Source: Elephas maximus indicus | Taxonomy: Eukaryota > Chordata > Mammalia > Proboscidea > Elephantidae | Assembly: GCF_024166365.1 (NCBI RefSeq) | Contig: NC_064819.1 | Location: 212,375,293-212,439,292 of the forward strand | Direction of reading: 5' to 3' | DNA: 64,000 bases | Shown here: piece by piece, positions 21,536 through 32,955 of the stretch | Layout of the letters: each line of letters starts with the position of its first letter | How positions within the stretch are numbered: the first letter of the stretch is position 1 | Program-made: the position numbers and the translations under genes | The notes under the pieces: model-generated | Databases searched by the model: none | Told to the model about the DNA's origin: nothing | What the model saw: only the letters and a program-made list of their open reading frames with translations

Positions 21536-23882
21536 CCATGCTGGAGATGGCATGATAGAATTTTGCAATACCAACAACTTATTCATTGCAAATACCTTTT
21601 CTCAACAACATAAATGGCTGCTATACACATGGACCTTGCCGGATGAAATACCCAGGAATCAAATCGACATCTATGGAAAGAGACAATGGAGAAACTCAAT
21701 ATCATCAGTCAGAACAAGGCTAGGGGCTGACTATGGAACAGACCAGCAATTGCTCAAATGCAAGTTCAAGTTGAAGCAGAAAAAAAATTAAAACAAGTCT
21801 ACGAGAACCAAAATATGACCTTGAGTATACACCACCTGAATTTAGAGACCATCTCAAGAATACACTAGTCATGTGGAACACTAACAGCCAAAGACCAGAT
21901 GAGTTGTGGGATGACATCAAGGACATCATTCATGAAGAAAGCAAAAGGTCATTTAAAAGACAGGAAAGAAAGAAAGAAAAGACCAAAATGGATGTCAGAA
22001 GAGATTCTTAAACTTCCTCTTGATCATAGCGTAGTTAAAGCAAACTGAAGAAATGATGAGGTAAAAGAACTGAATAGAAGATTTCAAAGGGCAGCTCGAG
22101 AAGACAAAGTAAGGTATTATAAACAAATATTCAATGACCTGGAGTTAGAAAACCAAAAGGAAAGAACACATCTGGCATTTCTCAAGTTGAAAGAATTGGA
22201 GAAAATATCGAAGCCTCGAGTTGGAATTTTGAAGGATTCTATGGCCAAAATCTTGAATGATGCAGAAAGCATCAAAAGAAGATGGAAAGAATACAGAGAG
22301 TCACTGCAACAAAAAGATCTAGTCAACGTTCAACCATTTCAGGAGGTAGCAACTATCAGGAACCGATGGTATTGAAAGAAGAATTTCAAGCTGCACTGAA
22401 GGCATTGGCAAAAAACAAGTTTTCAGGAATTGACAGAGTACTAATTGAGATGTTTCCACAAATGGGTGCAGCACTGCAGGTGATGGCTTATCTATGCCAA
22501 GAAATTTGGAGAACAGCTACCTAGCCAACCGACTGGGAGAAATTCATATTTGTTCCCATTCCAAAAAAAAGTGATAAAACAGAATGTGAAAATTATCAAA
22601 CACTGTCATAATATCACACACAAGTAAAGTTTTGCTGAAGATAACTCAAAAATGGTTGCAGCAGTACATCTACAGGGAACTGCCAGAAGTTCGAGCCAGA
22701 TTCAGAAGAGGACATGGAAAGAGGAATATCGTTGTTGATGTCAGATGAATCTTGGTTGAAGGCAGGGAATACCAGAAAGATGTTTACCTGTGTTTTATTG
22801 GCTATGCAGATGCATTTAACTGTGTGGAGTATAACAAATTATGAATAACATCATGAAGAATGGAAATTCCAGAACACTTAACTGTGCTCATGCGGAAGCT
22901 GTATGTAGACCAAGAGGCAGTCATTTGAACAGAACAAGGGAATACTGCGTGGTTTAAAATCAGAAAAGGTGTGTGTCAGGGTTGTATCGTTTCACGATAC
23001 TTATTCAATCTTTATGCTGAGCAAATAATCCGAGAAGTTGGGCTATATGAAAAGAATGTGGCATCAGGATCAGAGGAAGACTCATTAAAAACCCGTAATA
23101 TGTAAATGACACAATTTTGCTTGCTGAAAGGGAAGAGGACATGAAGTACTTATTGACGAAGATCAAAGACTACAGCCTTCAATATGGATTGCAACTCAAC
23201 ATAAAGAAAACAAAAATTCCCACAACTGGACCAATAAGCAATATCATGTTAAAGGGAGAAAAGATTGAATTCATCGAGGATTTCATTTTATTTAAGTCCA
23301 CAATCAGCACCCATGGAATTAGCAGTCAAGAAATCAAACAATGCATTGCATTGGGGAAATCTGCTGCAAAAGATCTCTTTAAAGCTTTCCAAAACAAAGA
23401 TGTCACTTTGAGGACTAAGGTGCCCCTGACCCAAGCCATGATATTTTCAATCACCTCATATGCAAAGAAAAGCTAGGCAATGAATAAGGAAGACCAAAGC
23501 AGAACTGATGCCTTTGAATTATGCTGTTGGCAAAGAATATTGAATGTACCATGGACTGCCAGTAAAACAAACAAGTCTATCTTGGAAGAAATACAGCTAG
23601 AATCCTCCTTAGAAGTGATTATGGAGAGACTTATCTCACATACTTTGGACATGTTATCAGGAGGGACCAGTCCCTGGAGAAGGATATCATGCTTGGTAAA
23701 GTAGAGGGTCAGTGAAAAAGAAGAAGCCCCTCAATGAGATGAATTAACACAGCTCCTGCAACAATGGGCTCAAACATAGCGAAAATTGTGAGAATGGCGC
23801 AGGACTGGGCAATGTTCCGTACTGTTGTGCATAGGGTCACTATGAGTTCGAAATGACTTGGTGGTACCTAACAACAACAATA
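21530..23882 (+). mobile_element. RTE LINE copy R6, 5'-truncated 2.35 kb
   Basis: The copy begins in the C-terminal part of the APE endonuclease domain. The frame at 21,552-21,791 reads IEFCNTNNLFIANTF and later SSVRTRLGADYGTDQQLL. It continues through the linker and RT domain to 'ggtacctaacaacaacaata'. The frame is broken repeatedly. The best later pieces are 22,282-22,524 and 23,117-23,476. The catalytic box is degraded (VND in place of ADD). Confidence 0.9.
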
Positions 23883-25044
23883 AGTTTCAGACAGGCTTAT
23901 AAAAATGTGAAATATGTCATTGTATACAAATTAAAACATGTAATTGGAATGAGATTTTTTTTTTTGGAAAAAATTGAACAGAAAAATTTGTTGAGCAGAG
24001 AAAAATTTAGGACACTAGAAATGTCAAAGCCAGTGTAATCCGTTTAGAAATGTGACTTCAGAAAAATACACTTTCCTTAGTCAAATTCTCTGAATCGCCC
24101 TTTAAAATGCACTTTTTTTTTTTTTTTTTTTTGAGATCTCTCTCAAATAACTCTCTCAGGAACAACCAAGGCACTTCTTACCACATGAGGGAATGTTATT
24201 TTGGTATCTTGGTAAATCTTGGTAAGGTATCTTAAATTAGTGAGGTAAGGAAGTGTTTCAGTACGTTCTAACTAAATAGCATTTTCTTATTTTGAAAAGT
24301 CCATTTAAATGCCACCGTGCATCCAGTTTTCATTCTAAAACTTCAGTTGAGCAAAAAAAGAAAAAAAAAATAAGAAAGTTTGCAACTCAGAACACTTGGC
24401 CTGAATGCAAAACTGGTAAACAGCCTGCTAGGTATCTCTCAAAGATAAGCAGGGTTATAATTGACTGGAAGTATGTAGCTCCCAAGAATCTCATTTGAAT
24501 TCATATTTCACGTTTAATAGAATCACCTTAATGTGATCTAGGTTCCCCCTCTTGCAGCATATGACTGCAAGGCCTTCCATTTAAGTAAACGAGTAGGCTT
24601 AGTTTTCAACAGACGAAGATATTTTATTTTTCAAATGTTATAGACTAGAAAGAAGAAACATTATCTTTAAAATCAGTATAAAAGAGGGATTGAATAAATC
24701 TATACAACCCCTTGATATGGCATCAGCACTCTGCAATGAGAAACAGTACTATCTTTGTTATTAACCCTAACATCCTTATTTTTTCTGACAATGGAATTTG
24801 ACAATTCAATATTGTGTGTCTCACTAGCGCCACCTACTGAGTGATAGTCACATTTCATACATTGCAGTTGGCAAGTCAAGGGTTGTAAACACAAAAGGAG
24901 CAACATCAAAGCAACAAATAACCAAAAATACAAAAATAAAATGATTGTGTTTCCAGAACTTTCTTTTAACCCATCCTATTTGAGTGCAGTGACCAACGAA
25001 TGAATGTCAAGCAGGGAAAAAAGTTAGTTTTAAGCTTTATCTCG
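23883..25044. other. Unassigned intergenic sequence
   Basis: AT-rich sequence with a T-run at 24,112-24,132 and an A-rich tract at 24,350-24,372. The text at 24,540-24,960 is complex and not clearly repetitive, and I cannot assign it. A 77-codon minus frame there has no recognisable domain. Confidence 0.5.
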
Positions 25045-25245
25045 AAAACTCACAGCCATCGAGTTGATTCGTATTCATAGGACCCTGTAGGACTGAGTAG
25101 AACTGCCCCATAGTGTTTCCAAGGCGGTAATCTTTAAGGAAGCTGGCTGCCACATCCTTTTCCCTTGGAGTGACTGGTGGGTTCAAACTGCTGACCTTCT
25201 GATTAGCAGCCCAGCGCTTTAACCACTGTGCAACCAGGGCTCCTC
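25045..25245 (-). mobile_element. AfroSINE, long subfamily
   Basis: The minus-strand copy has 'cagccatcgagttgattcg', the extra block 'ggtaatctttaaggaagctg' and the head 'taaccactgtgcaaccaggg'. Confidence 0.9.
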
Positions 25246-27089
25246 AAACGTTATTTACATAAACATAATTTGATTAAAAGAGGTTTTACCCGGACAAAAG
25301 CAAATATCACTACAGTCATACCTGTCTTATCTATCTCACAGATTTACAATAAAAATTACATAAAATAACGCCTGTCAAAAAAAGCTTTATAAAACACTAA
25401 AACGGAAAAAAAATTATACAATTCAACCTAAAAACAAATATGACCCGAGCAAAGCCGCTGATTAGGTTCAACTGATCTAAGCATTTGGAAAAGCTTTGTT
25501 ACATAATCTCACTGAAAGGAGATTTTCTCCAGTTGATGGTTTAGAACCTTTTTTCTCATTGTCTTCTCATTTGTGTAAGTTAAGGGGTAATTTTTATACC
25601 CTAAAATCACTTATTTTTCTGTTCTGAGAAGGGACTGAATCATACACACTGCACATGGCATATGAAGACTTCATTCACGAAAGTAGAGTTGGTCCAAACT
25701 CCTGATATTTCTGAAACTACTGAAAGATTTCATAAAGTTTCCAAGGAATTTAAGGTGGTGAAGTATCAAGTTCATTGACATTCAGCTGCTGATGAATTTT
25801 ATAAAACCAAATTATTCTGCATTAAAAAACCCCTCTCACAGACTTTAGATCTTTCACCACCTTTCTTCAGATCTTCTCTGAATAAAATAATAATAAATGA
25901 GAAAACAACTTAAAATGATAATAAAATTAAAAATATTAAATTCCAAATATCTGACTAAACACATTCATTGCACTTATTTTTTTCTACCATACATATCATG
26001 CAAGTAGAACTCCAGTTTTGAAGGACCAATCAATGTTCATATTGCATGTTTTCTTATCCACGGTATTAAATTGTATAACAGATTAAATTTGTAAGCATTT
26101 ACAAAAAAACACTGAATATATAAAAATGTTTAAATATTTGTTATAAACATAAAAAATTGCTGCTTAAGATACTTCCCTTTCACATGGAGGCTTTGTTATT
26201 TTGTAGATGTAAACGTAGTTAAAATACTGAAGTCAACTACGCTCTCCATATGCAAATATATTAATGTTTAACGGAAATCACCCTCTGGCCCAATTCCCTC
26301 CTACATTTGCGTCTTCGTGGTTGTTCTTGCTGATCCCCCAGAGATTTCTCGGCATGAAGAGCCCAACTAAGAAATAGGAAAAGCCTCGTTCAAAGCCGAG
26401 ACATGCAGTTGCAAAGTGCTCTGAAGAGGTTAAAAGACTGATATGAGTTTGGTCCACTGAATATAACCTGCAGCGATACTGCCAGAGAAGACAAGAATTT
26501 GAATGAGCCTAGGTTGGAGAAATAAATTACCTTGTCGCTTCTGAAGACAATCTCCATGGGTCAGAGCTAAACAGTTTTTCTTTGATATTGTGTGGAGAAT
26601 CATCTCGCTGTTTTTTTCCCAGGTAACTAGGCGAATTTGACATTTTTGTGGTCGGTAATCTGATATTTTATCAAAAATTGTCTCACAAAATGGAAATTGT
26701 CCTCATTTAATTGAATGGGAGTAATTGATCATACTAACAAATGTCTCTGTTAAAATCCATCATAACAGTCAATCAATGTCAGGATGTTAATAAGACGACC
26801 GCCTTCCTTATATTTATTTTCTCTCTCTGGGTTCATATGTCTGTGTGTGTCTAGCTAATACCAACATGAAAATATCCACATGGTTCAAGAAATGCAGTGC
26901 TGCTAATATTTACTTAAGAGGTACAGCCTTGATAACGATTAACAGTAAACGTTTCATTCAAAAAACAAAAAAATGCATTCGTGTCTGCAAATATATATAA
27001 TTTCCACGCCAGAAGCTTTAACTCAAGGAGAAAAACAGACCAGACTTGAGTGTAAGGGTGGTAACATAACGCATGATAGTTAGAAGGGC
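25246..27089. other. Low-repeat intergenic block, candidate conserved non-coding DNA
   Basis: This is the longest stretch between NMBR and GJE1 without a recognised transposon. The part 26,280-26,820 has mixed composition and homeodomain-like words (atttaattg, taattgatcat near 26,705-26,735). No reading frame of interest is present. Regulatory function is only a possibility from composition and lack of repeats. Confidence 0.35.
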
Positions 27090-27300
27090 CAGCACAATTT
27101 ACTGATTAGTATTTATGGGCTAGCTATCTGGCTAGGCAAATTGCATCCATTACCTCATGTGACATTCGTAGAATGCTATGAACTCCATATTATTATTACT
27201 GTTTTATAGGTGAGAAATCTAAATCTAAAGAAGTGAAATAACATTTTCTAGGTCACCCAGTTAGATAGTGGCAGGAAAGTACTGAAATCTAGCTGATACA
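27090..27300 (+). repeat. MIR SINE relic
   Basis: The MIR core order is visible: 'gcatccattacctcatgtga', 'tattattactgttttatagg', 'gaaataacattttctaggtc' and 'acccagttagatagtggcag'. Confidence 0.75.
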
Positions 27301-27369
27301 TAATTTGGTAAACCCTGTACTGTGGCAAGGAACCACATCTGCAAGGATTAAGGGCATTTTTTCTCTAAT

Positions 27370-28690
27370 TCAGAAGTTCCCTGAGTGGTGCAAATGGTTT
27401 GTATTGGACTGCTAGTGAAAGGTTGGTCTTTCCAACCCACCCAAAGGCACCATAAAAGAAAGGCCTGGCAATCTGCAACCCAGAAAGATTACAGCCAAGA
27501 AAATCCTATGAAGTAATTCTATTCTTTGATGTTTACCTGAGTTTTATTGACTATGCAAAGGCATTTGACTGTGTGGATCGTAACAAATTACAGATAACGT
27601 TTCAAAGAATGGGAATTCCAGAGGTCTTAATTGTGCTCATGTGGGCCTGTACATAGATTAAGATGCAGTCACTGGAACAGAACAAGGGGACACTGCCTGG
27701 TTTAGAGTTAGGAAAGGTGTGCATCAGGGTTATATGCTTTCACCATACTTATTCAATATGTATGCTAAGCAAATAATCCAAGAAGCTAGACTACATGAAG
27801 AATGGGGCATCAGGATTGAAGGAAGACTCATTAACAACCTGTGATATGCAGGTGACACAGCCTTGCTTGCTGAAAGTAAAAAGGACTTGAAGCATTTAGT
27901 GACGAAGATCAAAGCACAGCCTTCAGTATGGATTACTCCTCAACATAAAGAAAACAAAAATCTTTTCACAACTGGACCAATAAACAACATCACGGTAAAT
28001 GGAGAAAAGATTGGCGATGTCAAGGATTTCATTGTATTTGGGTCCACAATCAACATCCATGGAAGCAGCGTCAAATCAAATGACGTATTGCATTTGTGCA
28101 AATCTGCTGCAAAAGGCTTCTTTAAAGTGTTAAAAAGCAAAGATGTCATCTTGAAGACTAAGGTGTGCCTGACCCAAGCCATGGTGTTTTTAATTGCCTT
28201 ATATGGATGTGAAAGCTGGACATGAATAAGGAAGACTGAAGAAGAATCAATGTTTTTGAATTACAGTGTTGGTGAAGAGTATTGAAAATACCATGGACTG
28301 CCAGAAGAACGAACAAATCTGTCTCGGAAGAAGTACAGCCAGAATGCACATTAGAAGCAGATGGCAAGACTTTGTCTCACATACTTTGGACATGTTATCA
28401 GGAGGTACAAGTCCCTAGAGAAGGACATCATGCTTGGTAAAGTAGAGGGTCAGCAAAAAAAGAGGAAGACCCTCAGTGAGATGGATTGACTCAGCAGCTG
28501 CAACAATGGGATTAAACATAGCAACTATTGTGAGAATAGCACAGAACCAGCAGTGTTTCATTCTCTTGTACCTAGGGTCGCTATGAGTTGGAACCCACTT
28601 GATGGCACCTAACAGCAACAATTCTATCCTGTAACACCTGGGGTTTCCATGAGTCAGAATTGGGTCCATGGTAACGTTTTTTTTTGTTTG
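27370..28690 (+). mobile_element. tRNA-SINE variant split by RTE R7
   Basis: The SINE starts 'gttccctgagtggtgcaaat' with body 'aacccacccaaaggcacc' and stops at 27,525. It resumes at 28,620 with 'cctgtaacacctggggtttc' and the tail 'catgagtcagaattgggtcc'. It belongs to the same variant subfamily as 32,312-32,521, whose body carries 'cacccagaggcacctcagaa'. The interruption is a complete insertion event with its own target duplication. Confidence 0.85.
27526..28619 (+). mobile_element. RTE LINE copy R7, 5'-truncated, inside a SINE
   Basis: It begins in the RT domain (gatgtttacctgagttttat) and ends 'ggcacctaacagcaac'. The target duplication is aattctattct (27,515-27,525) and aattctatcct (28,620-28,630), 10 of 11 matching. 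The catalytic box reads YAGD, and the RT frame at 27,863-28,225 is one of several pieces. Confidence 0.93.
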
Positions 28691-28774
28691 TTTGTTTTTT
28701 CCTCTAATTCACCCAAAGTCATAGTTTGTTCACCAAGCTGGGTACCTATGGGACTATCTGCCCCAATGGAGTGA

Positions 28775-29512
28775 CATTTTTTTAATTTATACAAAAGTGT
28801 CAAGTGCACTGGTATTACCCTATGTGTTGCCAAGTGCTCCAAAAATTCAGAGAGAAAAGTTTGCTTTTAGTTCGGTTAATCAGAGATCAGATCATAGTGA
28901 TAAGAAATTAAAGTTTAGCCTGGATAATGGGTACGATTTTAATAGGGAAGATGGGAGTATAATAGAAAAGATCCACGTGTGGGAAATAAAAGTCACATTT
29001 GAGGAACAGGATATAGTCTGGAGAGACTATCTGGAAGGATGAAAGAAACAGGAGATAGCCTGAACAGATTATCTAGAAGGAAGACAGAAACGGGAGATAG
29101 TTTGGACAGTCTATCTAGAAGGATGTGAGATGAGACTGAAAAAGACAAAAAAGATGACTTGTGGAATATTCGGGATGCTAAATTAAGGCCTGGGGTCTGT
29201 GGTCATCAAGCCTTAGGGAGCCAAAGAAGATTTTTTAGTGAAACAACAAAGCCGTACATAGAATTATTATTCTAGCATGGGGTGCAGAAGTTTTTGAGCA
29301 GCTAATATGACTATAAGAAGTAGACAATTGAGAAGTTATTAGGACCAAACAAATTATTCCAGTGCAGAAGTAACAGAAATGGAGAGAAGGGGAAACTATC
29401 AGTGGAAATACATTTATCGTTTTTTCTTCCTGTGTACATTAGTTGTTTTTCAGTTCATACATCTAATATTTGTCCGTATGGGCATCAAAACACTAAAATT
29501 GCTTGGAATTTG
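28775..29512. other. Unassigned intergenic sequence with a short minisatellite
   Basis: No gene is recognised. The 42-bp triple repeat at 29,001-29,124 is listed separately. The 81-codon frame at 28,797-29,042 overlaps the first repeat unit and has no family features. Confidence 0.45.
29001..29124 (+). repeat. Three-unit 42-bp minisatellite
   Basis: Units lie at 29,001-29,040, 29,041-29,082 and 29,083-29,124. They share 'acaggagatag...gg/ga' and 'tatctagaaggat'. Divergence between units is moderate, with about 8-10 differences per pair by eye. Confidence 0.75.
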
Positions 29513-29662
29513 CCATGGAGTAGAACTGTCCCATAGGGTTGTAAGGCTGTAATCTTTATGGAAGCAGGCTGCCACATCTTTCTCCCACAGAGTGGCTGGT
29601 GGGTTTGAAACACTGACCTCTTGGTTAGCAGTCGAGTGCTTAACCACTGTGTCACCATCACA
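29513..29662 (-). mobile_element. AfroSINE, tail-truncated
   Basis: It has 'ggagtagaactgtcccatag', the block 'gtaatctttatggaagcagg' and the head 'gcttaaccactgtgtcacc'. The terminal RTE-like tail is missing. Confidence 0.85.
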
Positions 29663-30480
29663 CCTTATAGAGATAATAATTGTGAAGAAAAAAATCTTAA
29701 AGACCTTAAATTGTGATTTTAATAGAAATATTAAATTAAAAAAGGAACTTTGATGTCCAATGCTCTTAGCTTCAAACAAAAAAAAAGATACATCTATCCA
29801 AATCCACATAACAATACCTACACAAAAATCTCTTCAGCCCATGGGGTGTGTACAAGTTATTAAAGTCTTATTTGGACACAAAGGCCTTCAAGGAGTTCTA
29901 TTTTCAGAGTCTTTTATGAAAGATTCGAGGACAAATTATTAGAGCTACGCTTTCACTAATAACAGTTTTGAAACCCTACTAGGATGCTTTTGAGTCCTGA
30001 CGTATCAAGAATCAGGGGAAGGACCCTTTGTCATATCTATGATACCATTCAATTCCAAATTGTTCTGTCCATCAGCACCAGAGGATTCATTCCAGCAGGA
30101 TCTTGTCGTTTTACAAGATCCCTTTGTGTCATTTGACAACTGATAAGCAATTTTCAGCCAGCTTTCATTTAGACACATTCTTTATATTTTCTTAGCCATT
30201 CAGGTTTACATTCATAGTTGAGTTACATATTATTTTCTAACATAACTAACTATTGGCATAAAATCATCTTTCAGCTTATTATTACTATAAATTTTATTTA
30301 CTTCCAAATAACCCATAGCTATTATCTTCAAAATTAATATGATTGTGTTTAACCAGCTATGAATAACTACTAGTAAGTACCACCATGATTAATAACATCA
30401 TCGTGATTAATATCATTAGAAAGCTGCTGCCTTACCTAAAATAAGTTAAGTTTTATATACTTCTTATAGATTGAAAAAAA
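29663..30480. other. Unassigned AT-rich intergenic sequence
   Basis: I see no gene or recognisable repeat here. Two similar words (accatgattaataacatcat and atcgtgattaatatcatt) repeat around 30,380-30,420. Confidence 0.45.
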
Positions 30481-30688
30481 AGGAGCCCTGGTGGCACAGT
30501 GGTTAAAGCACTCAGCTGCTAACCAAAAAGTCAGCAGTTTGAACCCCCCAGCTACTCCTCGGGAGAAAGACATGGCAGTCTACTTCGATGAAGATTTACA
30601 GCCTTGGACATCCTATGGGCAGTTCTACTCTCTGTCCAGTAGGATTACTATAAGTTGGCATCAACCCAACAGCAGTGGGTTATAGGTA
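30481..30688 (+). mobile_element. AfroSINE, long subfamily, well preserved
   Basis: The head 'gagccctggtggcacagtgg' and B-box 'agtttgaacccc' are clear. The long-subfamily block is 'catggcagtctacttcgatg' and the tail 'ggattactataagttggc'. Confidence 0.93.
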
Positions 30689-31378
30689 AAAAGTGTCATT
30701 AGAAACTTGTAACACATAAACTCAAGTGTTAAACTTACCTACATGCATATATATTAAATATATATATTTTATCAATTCTAGTTCTCTGAAGAGCCCTGAG
30801 GGATTCATATCCATAACATATAAAGCTGGAAAAATCATTTCTTCTGAAACTAGTAGAACATATGTGGTGGTTTGAGTTCATATGATTCATAAAACTCAAA
30901 TAATTATAGTCAGTAGCAGATTAACGTAATCATCTCACATATGGCTTCGTATTTTACCAGCTTCAGTACATTTGCATCTTGGGATCTACAGTAACATTTT
31001 GAAGATAAATTAGCACATCCTAATACTTATTAAATAGGAATTCATAGAAAAATGGACATTAAATTTTTCTTATAAAAGGGAGCAAACGTGGTTTATAAAT
31101 TAGGTGTTCATAACAGGAAAAGGCATTAACCAGGTTTAAAAAGCTAAATTTGTCTCAAACTCATTGTTATTCAAAGCAGTGAATTTTCCCTAGTAACATG
31201 TGACAAAGGGAATAAGAAATGAAATTTCTAATGATAGCCCAGCAATTAGCATGGTGTTTTAATTCAGTAATCTGGAGTTTATGCACATAAAACTGATTAT
31301 ATGTGCTAAAGTTCAATTCTACAAGCATTTCTTAAAACAATGTTATGTATTTCAATAGTACAAAACATGGTTTGATAT
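30689..31378. other. Unassigned AT-rich intergenic sequence
   Basis: I see no gene or recognisable repeat. A short TA-rich run lies at 30,745-30,770. Confidence 0.45.
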
Positions 31379-31890
31379 TGTCTTAGTTATCTAGTGCTGC
31401 TATAACAGAAATACCGCAAGCGGATGGCTTCAACAAACAGAAGTTTGTTCTCTCATAGTCTAGTAGGCTAGAAGCTCAAATTCAGGGCTCCAGCTCCAGG
31501 GAAGACTTTCTCTGTCAGATCTGGAGGAAGGTCCTTGTCATCAATCTTCCCATGGTCTAGGAGCTTCTCCACGTAGGAACCCCAGGTTCAAAGGACACAC
31601 TCTGCTCCCAGCAGCTTTCTGGATGGCATGAGGTCCCCCCATCCCCCTGCTCTCTTCTCTGTTTAATACCTCAAAAGAGATTGACATAAGACACGACCAG
31701 TCTTGTAGATTGAGTCCTGCCTCAGTAACATAACCGCTGCTAATTCCACCTTATTAACATCATAGAGATAGGATTTACAACACATAGGACAATCCTGTCA
31801 GATTACAAAATGGTAGACAATCACACAATACTGGAATTATGGCCTAGCCAAGTTGACACATATTTTTAGGGGATACAATTCAAGCCATGA
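31379..31890 (-). mobile_element. Solo LTR fossil, ERVL-MaLR-like
   Basis: A 510-bp non-coding block in antisense orientation starts 'tgtcttagttatctagtgct' and ends 'gatacaattcaagccatg'. In sense orientation it has a polyadenylation-like AATAAA context absent or altered, the ending 'ggtatttctgttatagcagc' before 'actaagaca', and a beginning similar to MaLR LTRs. It shares its layout with 17,772-18,107. No internal retroviral region is adjacent, so it is a solo LTR. Confidence 0.55.
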
Positions 31891-32160
31891 AAAATATATA
31901 CTGAAATTAAGAAGTAGTTAAAGTATACTGCTTTAATAAACATGCAACAACCATTACTTTTTCCTACACTAACATGTAACAGAAGTATTTACAATTTCTC
32001 ATTATGTCCAACATTGTAAAGCTACAACAAAGTGATGAATTATAGAACTTGTATTGATAAAAGTTGGAATGAAGTCAAGGATAAGCACTGAGAAAAAAGG
32101 AGTACCAAGCATGGGTTTTCTGAGTTTAACTCTATAATGAGTAATTTCACAAAAACCATT
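31891..32160. other. Unassigned AT-rich spacer
   Basis: I see nothing recognisable here. Confidence 0.4.
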
Positions 32161-32297
32161 GCTACTGCTGCTAGCCAAAAGGTCAGCAGTTTGAATCCCC
32201 TAGCAGCTTCTTGGAAACTCTATAGGGCAAATCTACTGTCTTGTAGGGTCACTATGAGTCAGAATCAAGTTGATGGCAACGGTTTTGGTTCTTTTCA
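32161..32297 (+). mobile_element. AfroSINE, head-truncated
   Basis: It has 'gctagccaaaaggtcagcag', 'gaatcccctagcagcttc' and the tail 'gggtcactatgagtcagaat', ending 'ggttttggttc'. Confidence 0.88.
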
Positions 32298-32311
32298 TAC
32301 AGATATTTCAA

Positions 32312-32521
32312 CGTCCCTGAGTGATGGAAACAGTTAACATGCTCATTGCTAACCAAAATGTTGGAGGTTAGAGTCCACCCAGAGGCACCTCAGAAGAAAG
32401 GTTGGTGTGGTGATCTACTTCCAAAAGATCAGCTATTGAAAATCCCATGGAACACAGCTCTACTCTGAAACACATGGGCTCACCATGAGCCAGAATCGAC
32501 TAAATGGCAAATGGTGGTTAC
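32312..32521 (+). mobile_element. tRNA-SINE variant ('cacccagaggcacc' type)
   Basis: The head is 'gtccctgagtgatggaaac', the body 'ggttagagtccacccagagg', then 'ggtgatctacttccaaaaga' and the tail 'caccatgagccagaatcgac'. It directly follows an AfroSINE of the other subfamily. Confidence 0.88.
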
Positions 32522-32756
32522 AGATACTTGGTTCCTAGGAAAAAAATAGAACTGGGCACATAAAGTTAAACATTCAGTATTTTTTGAAAGATGACTATAA
32601 TCTTCTAACCCCAAAATATAAAGATTCCAGTTATGGTGGCATAATGTTCAGTTACTCCTTTGGTGTTGATGTAACTTGAAATAACATGAAGACTTGAGCA
32701 TGCTGAACTGCATATGCTAAAGCCCAATTTCTTATGTACTCATATTTCTGTTATTG

Positions 32757-32955
32757 ATAGTTGCTATTGAGTCAATTCCAACTTGAGGCAACTCCATGTA
32801 TGCAGAGTAGAACTGTGACATAGGTTTTCAAGCCTGTGACCTTTTGGAAGCAGAACACCAGACCTGTTTTCCAAGGTACCTCTAGGTGGGTTGGAACAGC
32901 CAGCCTTTCAACTAGTAGTCAAGTGCCTAACCATCTGTGCCACCCAGGGACTCCT
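32757..32955 (-). mobile_element. AfroSINE-type copy, minus strand, mixed body
   Basis: The tail side is 'ttgctattgagtcaattcc', then 'agagtagaactgtgacatag'. The head side is 'taaccatctgtgccaccc'. The body contains 'aaggtacctctaggtgggtt', which belongs to the 'cacccagaggcacc' subfamily. Confidence 0.82.

Noticed and set aside
31379-31890. Ends of a full provirus
   Set aside because: The LTR-like block has no second LTR at a suitable distance and no retroviral coding text next to it, so it is called a solo LTR fossil.
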